Shown here: in pieces, positions 50,801 to 62,641 of the stretch
Layout: the number at the start of each line of letters is the position of its first letter
Position numbering within the stretch: the first letter of the stretch is position 1
DNA from: Certhia americana
Taxonomy: Eukaryota > Chordata > Aves > Passeriformes > Certhiidae
NCBI GenBank assembly: GCA_018697195.1
Contig: CM031857.1
Span: forward strand, 96,532,705 to 96,596,704
Reading direction: 5' to 3'
Length of the DNA: 64,000 bases
Program-made: the position numbers and the translations under genes
The notes under the pieces: generated by a model
Database searches by the model: none
Seen by the model: only the letters and a program-made list of their open reading frames with translations
Told to the model about the DNA's origin: nothing

Positions 50801-53582
50801 GTAATCAAGATTTCTGGATATAATTATTCACCTTAATAATATTTACATTCCTTGATAGAAAGAAAGAAAAAAAACCCAACACTTTTTGTTTAAAGGATGA
50901 TTACGTTCAACATTGTAAAACTAATTTTAAAGGTATAAGATATTTCTGTTTCTCCGCTATGCAGAAGAATGGCAGTGTGACTCAGAGAACTCTTTCTAAA
51001 CACAATGGCAATGACACCACGCTTTGAACAATTTGTACTGTGCACTCATTCTTTTTAGTAATAGCTGGTTTGAGGCCACTAGCATCTTTCTTACTGATTG
51101 AATTGAGTCCAGGACTCTGACTAGACATTTTCTCTCTTCATTGAACTATAAAGTGCCAAGCAAAACCTGAGGTTTGCTTTGTGTGAGATGCTAAAAAAAG
51201 CCATTTTTGAATTGAAACTTCCTTTTTTGTCATTGGCCTTCAAATAATGCTTTAACTTTTATGGTGAACTATTTACACTATATATCATGTGGTTTTAATC
51301 TTTTAATTTTATGCATATATAGTGTATCAGACATTCAGCAATACTTTTGTCTAGATTGACAATTATGAAAAATATATAATGTGTAAAGCATGACATTTAT
51401 TTACAGTCACATTTTACAGCTTTGGCGTGCAATTTTGCCTTTGGTAACCAATTCTGCCTCTTTAAACTGAAAAATGCATCAAGCAAACCTTATATTTTTG
51501 GTTGTTTAACTCAAAATGTGTTTAGACTATGTCCCATTAAATGCAGTTGATAATATTAGAAAAACAGCAGTCTGTGTGAAGAAATGTTCCTAGTGTAGTA
51601 GTTATTGGCAATTTCTGGACTACTACTTTAGAAATTCTGTTCCAGGTCAACATACAGCAAGGAGTTGACATTGACATGAGTTTTTCCTCTGTATTAAAAA
51701 TAGAGCATCATTATGCAAAAATAATAATTCTTTTACTGGCACAAAAAAAGGGTGCAGTGCACATTTTTGAATAAACATTGTAATATCGCCTTAAACAACA
51801 GTGTATCTTCTTGTTCCTTATGTGATTCCATTCCATGAATACAGTTACTAAAAATCTTTGGTCATTTAAGGCTCAATAATTTACGTGAAAATTTGACCTC
51901 AAATGTAAATTAATCTCATGTTTAAAAATAAATTGCATCATGTTTTAGAGCAATAATCTTATTTTGCACTTCTAGTTTCATGGTTTTTTTCAAATCCTTT
52001 ATTTCTTTAAGTCAAAAGTTCAGCTGTGTTAAAACATGACTAAGTCTAAACTTGATGTCTGAAATGACATGAAGTCTTTCCAGCCATGTTTTCACAAAAC
52101 ATTTCCTCAAACATTTCCAGATAAATTATTCATTCCAATATTTTGTTTATTTCCTTCTTTTAAAGAACTCTAGGTTTATGTCAAGCTATTAATCATAGCT
52201 GGATGACTGTTTTAACAATTTGAGTTGATAAATCATTGTTTAGTAGGAAACTGGAGAAGCTGGTTTTCCTTGTAATACATTCATGCATTTGATTTCTCTC
52301 TAGAAACTGTTAGTTCTTTGTAAATTATCTGCTTAAGAGTAAGCCCAAATCTTTTGAGTTTAACCTTATTAGATAACGTTTTGGAAGTTTGTTAATACAT
52401 ACAGTCTTTGCAAGCTTAAAGAGTGAAAATTCTCCCCATTAAGCACTTTTTAAAAATTATGAAATCATTAAAAAAGAGAAAAGTAACAAATACTATATTG
52501 TTTTTTAAAATAATAACCCTAGGCCTGAGCAGTCAGAGTTAAGGAAGCAAAGCTGTTTGTGGTGCCATCAATGTGAAAATTGTGCTCTGAGGAATGATAC
52601 CAGTAGATGCACTTGGGTCAGAGAAGTGAAGGAGGAGGAGGGAATGGTCTGACCATCCTGGCTGGGAGGCCTAAGCCTGGTAATCCTCTGAATTTCTCTT
52701 CTCCCTAGATGTTTGATTAGCTCGTGTGGCCAAAATCAAAAAATGAGGGAAAAAAGCCTTGGTACTAAGCCTGCTGTTACTGCCTATTACCAGTTCTGTA
52801 TAAATATAGATTTGCCAAATGTTCTTCCTATTTTTTTTTTTCTTATGAATTAACCATCTTTCTTTATATTAACTTTTTTCATCAAAATTTTATTTTGGGA
52901 CTTTGCAAAATCTCCTTACATGGAGTTGCCATTTACCTTGTGGATAGTATTTTAATCCTTCCCCAGAGGTTTCATGGTGCCATGTCCCACCTTCCTGCTT
53001 CAGTCATCTGTCCTTGCATACAGCAGTTCAGATAGAGTATGTCAGCTTTGTTGGAGTCCAGCTTCTTGGCACACATTTTCTCTTCACTCTTAAGTCAGGT
53101 TTGGGTTAGGATTTCACAGGAGAGTGAGCATTAGGAACTCATTGATAGGTAATGGCCTGCATCATTATATTATGTTTTTGTTCCTAATATTTTGACACAA
53201 GAATATTGGAGAAAAATGAGATTGTGTTTGTATTGATTTAAACCATTGTTGCTATGCAGCAGAAGAATTTTATGTCCCTTTGAAAGAGTGAGCAAAATAG
53301 GAATGACCTTGTTTTCACAGTGATGGAGGAAATAAAATTTCTGGTACTGTGGCAAGTCTGTTACTCCTGGAGTGGATTTGTTGATAATATCTTTCAGGTG
53401 TATTGTTTTTGCTGTGGCTTTGTCCCAGTTGCTCTAGTTAACTGCTAAAGTCCGCCCCAGGGCTTGTTTACATAATTGTAATAATGTTTTTCAGTGACTC
53501 TGGAGAGAGTTTACACAGCACATTTTATTCATTGTATGATTTCTTAGTGTTCTGGAAACTTGCATCATTCTCTTTATTAAAC
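47835..53582. other. Long non-coding stretch, almost no ORFs
   Basis: Nearly 6 kb of very AT-rich unique DNA. Between about 48960 and 53170 there is no open frame of 60 codons or more, the emptiest part of the window. No dispersed repeat is recognised either, which is notable for old neutral DNA. Sections around 51230-51500 and 51900-52400 look non-repetitive and complex. Confidence 0.6.
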
Positions 53583-53598
53583 TTTTTTTTTTTTTTTT
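53583..53598. repeat. Poly-T tract (16)
   Basis: Uninterrupted T run about 100 bases before the possible regulatory stretch at 53690. Confidence 0.9.
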
Positions 53599-53689
53599 CT
53601 TGAGAAAATACTAGAAGCTTAAAATGGGTGATTTTCCTAAAATCCTTGCAAATACAGCAGCTATCAGTCTCCTATGAAGGTGTCACCTT

Positions 53690-53960
53690 AGAAGGCAGGT
53701 GCAGAGCTGTTTGCCACAGTCAGACGTGACCGCTCCGTTCTAAATTAAATCTACCCGAGATGGTTAGCAGGGAGCTAATCAAATCACTTGCACCATTTGA
53801 TCTGCTCCCATCGCCTTTCATTATCAAAGCTCATTTAAACTGCTTTAAACTAGAACTGAACTGATAAAACACATAAACTCATACATCTGTGATCACGTTT
53901 TCCTGCTCTTGTTTTATTGTGTTATCTGAGCCTAAAAAATAGGCATAAAACTGCCTAAAA
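53690..53960. promoter_or_regulatory. Possible conserved enhancer-like element
   Basis: Non-repetitive stretch retaining about six CpGs in AT-rich surroundings. It contains a TCF/LEF-type ATCAAAG (53823-53829), two TTTAAACT words starting exactly 10 bases apart (53834 and 53844, one helical turn), homeodomain-type TAATC and AAATTAAAT words, and a GATA-type TTATCT (53922-53927). The clustering resembles vertebrate developmental enhancers. Binding and conservation are inferred; no transcript signal is present. Confidence 0.3.
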
Positions 53961-55725
53961 CCAACAACAATTTATTGTATACTGTACCTTGTCATCTGAA
54001 AAGTTCTATAAATCTAGCCATTCTTAGTTTTGTTTTGAACAATGCAGAATAGCTTTTCATTACCACGTAGTATTTTTAACTAGTATAGCAGAAAAAAAAT
54101 TAACATTCTGCCCTTAGAATTACCTCATTTCCTTATGGGTAATAAACAATATATAAGAAGTTGTTGGGGCACTGCTTTAAAAGCAATGTTGTTTTTTTCC
54201 CATAGTAATTAAGCAATTGAAAACAAGTTTTCCTGTGGATGGTGTGTAATCTCTACATAATTAATAGGCTTTTCAGCCCAGTATTGGAATAAAACCAGTC
54301 GATAATATGTTCCCCCATCCCTAGTTGTATTACACCATGTCAGTACAGTGAATGTTAACTAAACAGACCTAGAAGCAGAAAAGAACTGGGCTATTAGGAG
54401 AATTATTACAAACCCCTTTATTTCCCTGCACATTTGAAAAGCTGTCATATTTACTTTTGGTTTACTCATCAGTGACATTCAGTTGTCAATAATCCATCCT
54501 CAGGTTTGAATTGTGCTGTTGAGTCTGTGCCATCTGCAATATCTTTGATTTGGCAGCTACAGAAATCAGGCGGTTGAAGGTGAAGACCTGATTCCTGATT
54601 AGTTTTGCAGGCATTTTTAATGGTTTTACACCTAATTAGTAAATCACCACTAAAATTAGGCCCACCAAGCTGAAACAGAGATAAATGATGAGGACTTAAA
54701 GCATGTGGTTGCTTACTGTATGTAGTACAGATAGGACTGGATTTTGCAGACGCCTGGGACTTGGGGAAGGGCTGATAGGGTGCCTCTTTTTTCCAAGTGA
54801 AATTACCTCTTGGAGCTGGCAGGACAGTTGAAGTATTTCTGAATACATAAAGAATTGGGAGGAAGGGGAGCAATTGCAGAAAGGTTTTGTGTGCTGTGCT
54901 TAATGGTGAGCTGTCTTTTGAGAGATTTGAATTGAATGTTGAGCATATTGAAACAAACTTACTCCCCTCATGTTTAAAGGCTATTTGATTACATTAAAGG
55001 CTAAAGCATGGCTTTGAATTTGCATACAGATTTTGGAAAGTAACTGCATAGCTTCCAGCTAAGCTATCTTTCATATATGAGTGTCTCCCCCAAGTACTGG
55101 GGCTACTGCACATGGTAACAAGGGAGTGTGTGCTGCGGTTTTGGCTATTAGTCATAGTCCATTGCTGATAAAAGACTGTCAGATCTAACTCACCTTCCCT
55201 GTGAAACAGACAAATGGTTGAGTAAGTTTTGGTCAGATACAGCTGTTCATATCTATGGCAACAACACTGCAAAAAGGGGTATTGAAGCATTATCCCTGCA
55301 AATTAGAGTTAATTTCACTTTGACACTTCTTATCAGCAGTAACATGCTTCAAAAAAAACCTGCAGCACACTGACCTTTGATTTCTTGAAGTCAATTTTAT
55401 TCCCACTGACTAAGGCAGTAATACAATGAAGAGCAACATAAAATCTCAAGTCTGCAAGATTTGCTCAAAAGGCTTTGCAGGCCATATAGCAAGAAGTGCA
55501 AAACCTGGCCAGCGAGGCCACAGTTCTGTATTAAATCAGCCCAGCCGTGGCTGAGCTCCCCACAGTGGAGTTCTACCGTTCCATAAGTGTCCTGCAGCTT
55601 CCTCGGGTCACCTGCACTGTGGTGACAGCTGGGACTCTCCAGGCTTCCAGCTTCTGGCTGTCAGGCTCCACAGGGGTTTCAGCAAGGAACAAATTACAAG
55701 GCATATGAATACCATTATTGTACAC
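53961..55725. other. Non-coding, nothing firm
   Basis: Unique DNA. A 134-codon minus-strand open frame at 54469-54873 has no recognisable domain. 55490-55690 is GC-raised and directly precedes a CR1 tail, but I cannot align it with CR1. Confidence 0.55.
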
Positions 55726-55772
55726 TTGGACTTCTTGATCCTAAAGGTCTTTTCCAACCTAAATGATTATTT
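55726..55772 (+). mobile_element. Very short CR1 3'-end fragment
   Basis: The words 'ttggacttcttgatcc', 'aaaggtcttttccaacct' and 'aaatgattattttat' follow the last ~50 bases of CR1 3' UTR in sense direction. The terminal repeat is degraded. Sequence upstream is not recognisably CR1, so this is either an extremely 5'-truncated copy or the surviving end of an old one. Confidence 0.75.
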
Positions 55773-58742
55773 TATTTCACGTACTGCTTTTAGCTCCAGA
55801 TCTTCTATTGCCTACATTACCTGTAAAAAATTGAGTATGATTTTTTTTAAAGTATTTCCAGATTTAACAATTCACTCTTTCAATGGTAAGGATAAAAAGG
55901 GATTGCTATCAAATAGGCAGATGACAGTGATCATCTCATATCTTTTCCTTTTTTTCTCTTTTTTTCTTTTACTTTACTGTCAGTTATCTAATTAATGCTA
56001 CTTGGAGGAAGTTAGCTATTGATTTCAGCAGATACTGTAAACGTTACGAAGTGGAGTCAGCTGTGTCTTGGAAATAGAAAACTGCAAATTTTCAGCCACC
56101 CCAGCGTAAAGATAACCTTCATTCTGAATAGCCCAAAAACTGAGGAGAAATAATCAAGTTTTAAAAGCATGACAAAGAAATGAGATAAGGCAAAAATAAT
56201 GGTGAGATGTGACATAAGAAAGGATGAGCTTAGAAAGAGAATAAACCCTTTTTTTTTTTTTTTGTGCTTACATTTAGCCCCCTGCATCCCTCCTCTTTGT
56301 CCTTGTAGACTTGGAGCTGAAAGCAGTGAGGTTCTCTGAGTACCTCAAGATCACTGTCATGCCTCTGCTTCACTTGAGAGCCATAAAGTCTCATCCTTTA
56401 CTTTAACAGCTCGAGTGGGTTTAGTCAAGGGCTTTAATGAAAGTTCTTTGGGAAAGAGGCTTTGGCTTTTTATCTCCTGTCAGAGGGACTTGCCATATTG
56501 TGCAGCAGTTAAAAAATAACTACTAATACCAGCAATGAAAACAAGGAGAGTAAAAAAGGCAAGAATGTGTATTTCTGCAGTTGTTGGGAAATGGATTATA
56601 CTTTTGGCACTTCATTCTCATCTACTAAGGCAGTGCTTCTGCTCTTTATTTTGTTGCTTTTCTTAAAGATGAACAGAGGGAATATGAAGATAAGCAATTG
56701 TAAAGGGAATTTTTGGTTGTCTAAGCACATGCACAAATTAGATTTCCCCTCCCCTGCTTCTTCTGGCTATCTGCCAATTAATAATTTGAATTAACAGGAT
56801 CTGGAAGGTTGGGAGTGTGACGAAATTCAATCAACCTTGAATTCAAAGTCAAGGCTGGTTTGTTTTTTTTTTAATTGTGAAGATGAAGTATCTTGAAGAG
56901 AATTTTGAAAGTGAAGATATGTGTAGCTTATATCCTTTGATAAGACTTGCTTTATCATTTTGGGATTTTTGTTTCATTTTTTCTGTGTATTTTGTCCAGC
57001 TAATTACCACAAAACACTGGTGAGATGAATGAATCCTATGTGAACTACTATAAAACAGTTTAAAGTGAGATTTAAGTAAAAAGATTAAGTTGTATTTCCC
57101 AAGGTTGCAGAGTTGGAATTGCGAATCAAATCTAAGCTTTGAGAATCAGTCTTCAGCCTAAACTGTGTAGTTTTTCTCATTATTTTGAATTACAAAGCAC
57201 ACTTCATTAGGACAATATAATTGAAGCTTGAAATATTTTCTCTTCATTTTGGTGCTCAAATTGTCTTATTTACAATTTGCAGTGCTGCTGGTGTTTTTGT
57301 TTTTTTCTCTAGCACAAAAATGCCTTAGAGATTGTACAAGACAAAACATTAGACTCGGTAGAAAAAGAGGTGTCTCTGGATAAGACTGTTTTTCTCTGTG
57401 GGTGCTGGTGGCTTGTTACGAAATTTTGTTATATTCCAAGCTTTTAAGGCAAGATGAATTGTGTAAGACATGAAAACAAATATGTTTCATTTCAACACAT
57501 TTTTAAGCTCATATAAATAGACTTTAACAAGTACTTGCTCTCTGGATTTACTGTTAATTTCCTTTACTGCCCAACTCACTTGTGTGGTCAGACTACATTA
57601 TTTAAGGTGATAGTTTAAAAGTGATTGTAAAACCCTAATAATTTTTTTTTTTCTTAAAAAGGATTTCTCTTTACCTAAGTACAGAAAAATAATGCATATA
57701 AATCTCTCAATATTCAGTTTCTTTCTTTAATAATTAGACAAAATTTACACCTGCATTGCTGCCTGTGCACCATATTCACACTTGAGCAGAGACATTTTCA
57801 GTGCAGGAGCAGTGTTGTAGTGGACAGAGCCATGGCAGGGGTCCTCAGGGTTGCCAGATGATACCTGCCTGTCATCTTTCACCCATCAGAGCCTGCTTAC
57901 CTGGGGCTGACTGAAGCTGACAAAACACACCTTTCCGGATGTAAATCGAGGTTACAAAACAAATCTGCAGTTGAACCAGCCTTCAGAATCAAACATCTTG
58001 ATTTTTATCCATTTGGTGGTGCTGATTGGTGCTGTTTACAGTAAGGTAGCACCTTACGTAGTGCTCAGACTTCACAGCTGAGGAGTGATACCAGGGGCCC
58101 CTGGGGATGCCAATCCCCTGCCAGAATGGACTGAAGGCTTGTCACAGCTCCTCGTGCTGGAACAGCCTGCTTCCACACACCAATGTCCATCCCTGCCCAA
58201 AGCAGGTCAGAGCTGAGGAGAAGGAGCAAAGTTCTGCAGTGAGACCTGTGTCTCCTACCAGGTTGCAAGCCAGAGTGAACACACACCTGAAGCTTCATTC
58301 TGCCTTCAGCCCAACCAAACAAAAATGTGTCCATGGTTCCAGTAATAGTTTACAGGCACAGTTCAGCTATCCAAGAGTGGCATTTTCTCTTTTAGTATGT
58401 TATGGGGCATTTATTTTCCTTGGTTGTGAGGTCAGAGAGATTAATGTGTGCTGTATCAAACTTAAATTTAAACTGCTTTTTAAAACTGTGGAGAGTTCCA
58501 AACACAGTGAAGGAAAATGTCAGTTCTCTGTCAAAGTATAAACCAAGGAGTTTAATACTGGAAGATGTAATTTGGACTTCAGAGAGAGCAGTTTTCCCAT
58601 GAGTCCCTAACAGAGATAGAAAACAATATTCTTTAGTGAATTCTGCTACAGCACATTACTGAAGTTGTTCCAAGTGAGAGAAAAAAAGGCATATTGCATC
58701 TTTTTTGTGTTTTCCATGGCTTTTTGCATACTTTTAAAATTA
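55773..58742. other. Non-coding, nothing firm
   Basis: AT-rich unique DNA with a 15-T run at 56249-56263. The GC-raised part at 57780-58330 gives overlapping open frames on both strands (144 codons plus at 58107-58541; 89 minus at 58065-58334) without domains. Confidence 0.6.
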
Positions 58743-58798
58743 TTTTTATTATATTTGCAGCTACATAAAATTTTTATTATATTTGCAGCTACGTAAAA
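58743..58798. repeat. Tandem duplication, two 28-base units
   Basis: 58743-58770 and 58771-58798 are identical except one position (ACATAAAA versus ACGTAAAA). Near-identity implies a recent duplication; the second copy has gained, or the first has lost, a CpG. Confidence 0.93.
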
Positions 58799-58867
58799 TG
58801 CTTCTCATCTTCCATATATATATAAAAGTATTTGAAACCAGCATGCCATTCGTCATCATCGTCAACA

Positions 58868-58893
58868 ACAACAACCTCTCTTTAGGTTGTTGT
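58868..58893. other. Perfect 10-bp inverted repeat, 6-base loop
   Basis: ACAACAACCT, loop CTCTTT, AGGTTGTTGT. The left arm is the end of a CAA repeat run (58863-58875). It could form a hairpin; no known RNA is recognised. Confidence 0.85.
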
Positions 58894-61800
58894 AAGTTGA
58901 TGCAATATCCAGAACAGGAGTAGAATATGAAAACCAGTCTAGCAAGTTCCTGGAATAGCTGTGGTACAGAAGTGGTTGTTTGCTGTCTTAGTTACAAGTC
59001 CAAGTCCTCAGGCGTTTTCTGTCGTGTGTCAGTCCCCCTCCTTGGTGTGTAGTTTGGTTTCAGTTACAGCCTGGAGCTACGCTGTAATGAGCCAAACAGG
59101 GCAGTTGAAGCACCAAGGGCACCTTAGATTCTTTCCCAATCTGATATTCTTGGGTAGATAAACTCTTTACTTCTGTACCATGGGCTTCACCTTCTCTGTG
59201 GACTCCCAAACTACAGGTGTGCTTTGCTGTACTTTACTGTGGAAGGAGCCTGCAGAGGCTATGAGCATCTTGGGCAGTGTCAAAATTGTTTTTATTGTAT
59301 CTACTAACACCATGTATATCCACTTAAGTGAGTTGCTGTACTGGTAGTAAGTTACCCATTTTTCTAAGCAGCTAGCTATAAGAATTACTGGTTATCCTCA
59401 AAAAGGAATGTAATTTGTGGTTTCTGATGGCTTTCCTAGAGGTATTTGATTGGTATGTTTCAGTCAGGTAGTTTTAATAACGCTGAGGTCAAATATTTGA
59501 GTGTGGACTTTTTTCTTGATACTTCCAAGATTATGTGAATGCAGCCTCAAAGGAATTTTTTGGAAGTATTTATTCAGATGCTGTCTGTCAATAATATCTC
59601 CAATATAATTTCAGAAATGGGTGATAATGGCTGAGTGTTTGCTGTCAAAATAGAGCTGGGGTCAAAAGTACTATTCAACTCCTGAATGCAAATGCCTTGT
59701 CACATTTCCCTTTGGAAGCAGCAGATAACTAGACTGAACTGAAACTGAAGACAGTGTGGTTTTTATGATACAAATTGAACTCCAGCCAATGACAAATTTC
59801 AAGGTACATTGTGAAAATGAAACGATGCAGTGCTAGCTGAGGTGCATGACATAACTATGAATAGATGTACCCATGAGTACAACACAGCTCCTACCTACAG
59901 CTTTCTGTACTTGGAGAAAACAGTTTCACATGCACCAAGGTTGGCAGAGTGGTTGTATCCTGCAAAGCTCATGTCATGCATGAAAGTACATAAAGACCAT
60001 CTGGGAACTATAAAAATAGCCTGTCCTGGCTGGATGATTTGTGTGGTGGCCAAGGACTGATATGCTCATTCAGGAAACAACAAAACAATGTCAAACTTGT
60101 TGGGAAATAACCAGACTTATTTTCATCCTTGGGAATGGCCTGGTATATCGTGGAACGAAGTACACAAAGAGACTTTCAACCACACAGTTTCTGAATGCCC
60201 TGAAGCAATCCATGTGAACTGAAGTGGTTCAGTGCAGCCAGTGGGAAAATGTTAAGATTATTCTTAATATTTTAATATTTCATGTTAGGTATATTTGAGA
60301 AAGACTGAGAGCAGTAGTAAAGTTTAACTAATACCTAATTTTTTTTTTAAAGTTTTTCCAGTTTTAAAAAGGCTTTTTTAAAGTTTCTAGATGAGGTTAT
60401 ATCAGTTTATCATACAAAAAATGCTGACCACATGCTGGTCTGCCTTATTCAGCTATCTCCAAATGGTTTATATAATGATCTTGTGTGAAGATGGTTTATA
60501 AATCAGGACCGAATTTTTTAATTGATCTACAGGGATGCAAGACATACAACTTAAATGTAGGTAACATTGGCCAGATTTTTTTTTTTTAATTTTTTTTTTT
60601 TAAGCTCAGTCCAGGAAGGATGATTCTAAACCAACAGACTTATCTGTAAACAGTGAAACTCAGTTTCAGCCATTCTATGAAGCAGAAGAAATAGAGATAT
60701 TAATAATGACTGGTATTCTGGCAAGCATTTAATGTGTCACAGGTGTCACAATAGCAGCTTCTGAGCAGTTTTAATGAGGTTGTCATACCTAAATGACTTC
60801 TGTAGAAGCCCTTAACCTGAACACTGTAACCTGTGACAAGTCTGTCTCACAATTTTTATTGTTAATGGATATGCTAGATAAAGCTATGTTCTCCAGCCAC
60901 ATTAGGCAGTCCAGGCACTATTTTAAATGCTGTTAGGAAGTCTAGGAGATGCTATTAAGAGAATAGCTGTGAACCACCTCCCTGGTCTGGTTTAACATTG
61001 AGCATCTAATTACTGATATACATTTCTGACCTCAAAACTGCCATTTTATATTGAAGACCATGTAATAGTCTGAAGGACCTGGTTGCGATTCTGTTAAATA
61101 GATTGTGAGTGCTCTAATGTTTGTTCTGCCACCTATTTATATTACCTACCAGCGGAGTGGTGTGTACAGACAGGGAATTCTGCTGTGCCCCATTAATTGA
61201 GCAAAACCTAACTACATTTGTGTTTTCTTTCATACTTTTGGCTAAACTTTGATTGAGATTGGAGATTTGAAAGGGCCACGCCATTGTGTTCCCAGTGCCT
61301 GCACTAGCAAATTTTGTTTGTTAATTTACACCAGACTCCGCCCAAGTTTAATCTGGTCTATGTGAAATAGGAACAGCTGGAGACTTCAGAGGGAGTTTGA
61401 TTTCTAAATTAACACAAGATTTGAGATGTACTCACAGCTCTTTGGTCTCCTGTTTGGTTTGGGGATTTTTTTATTTTAATTGTATAAAGAGAAATGATGC
61501 ACTTATTTTGAATGTGGAAGAACATATAGGATATACTTGGTACCATGAAGTACTTGTTTCTTCTATTTTTCTAGAGGCATAAGAAGATTTAGTGTGGAAG
61601 AATCTGTTCTTTCTTCCTACAGGGATAGTTTGATCTTCTATCTGAATGAAGGCAAAATCTTCGTGTTTTCACATTTCAATCTTCAGAATAGTGTTTTAAT
61701 ATTAGTTGTATTTCAGATCTTGTCTTGGGAATACTTAACTGCACTGTAGTTTTCATTTTTCTCTGTGTAATCACTTAGTTCTGAAAGTGACATGAGTGAG

Positions 61801-62617
61801 TATTCTGCTTATACCTAAAGAAAATGGATGATTTCTTCAATGACAAAAAGGTCGTTTTACGTAAGAGGTGTAGTTACGAGCACCCCTTCCCCTGGTGAAA
61901 AAAATGTAACACATTCATTCCACTTGCTAAATACAAGTCTTCATTCTTGTGTGATCTGGAGAGGAAGGAGATATTGAAGCTGAGTTTTTTCCCAGGTTTC
62001 TTGAGTAGTTTCAAGTGAGGGAATGTAGTGTGGGAGATTCAGGAGTTGTGAAATCTTTGGAATACTGACTTGAAGCAGAAGCAATTGTGCAGTTTTCCTG
62101 TTTTACAGCCTCACCTGTAATCAAAGTAAATTATGTTTCCTAAATACCCTTAGAGGATGCAATTAAACAGCAGGAATTGAATAGGAAAGCATTTCTTTGC
62201 TCTTGGAATGGAGCCTCTCTTCAGCTGGCATTCTCATCCACCACAGCTTTCACTGGGCCACATCCCACACCTGGCAGCCTCTTCCTTCCTGGCTGTGCCT
62301 GTGTCCTTGCCTTGTCATTGAAGCTTTTCTTCCTTGTCCCCAGGATGCATGTCCATGTGCTCAGTCCTGCCCAGTCCTGCCCATCAGCTCTCTCACCATG
62401 CAATTTGCCACCAGTCTCCCGAATTTAAGCCTTACAGTTCAAGCTTGTCTCAGACCTTGCCCCATGTGCAAGTTCATGATGTCTGTCCTCAGGCTCAGCT
62501 GGTTGGTTCCAGGGAGAAGCTCAGGGAATTTCTGCCTTTGCAGGAGAAAAAGTGACTCCAGCAACAGGTGGCAGGAGAGGCCATCCTGGTTGCTGGCCTT
62601 TGCAACTTTAATTTTAA
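58894..62617. other. Non-coding, nothing recognised
   Basis: Unique DNA with T-runs at 60576-60587 and 60590-60601. Consecutive short frames at 59830-60060 and 60088-60222 (plus) have no recognisable domain. The GC-raised 62200-62600 part yields several overlapping open frames (up to 152 codons) of unlikely meaning. Confidence 0.6.
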
Positions 62618-62641
62618 CATTCCCATTGTTAAATGGGAATG
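62618..62641. other. Perfect 10-bp inverted repeat, 4-base loop
   Basis: CATTCCCATT, GTTA, AATGGGAATG. Isolated hairpin-forming palindrome in unique DNA, followed by TGATG repeats. Confidence 0.85.
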
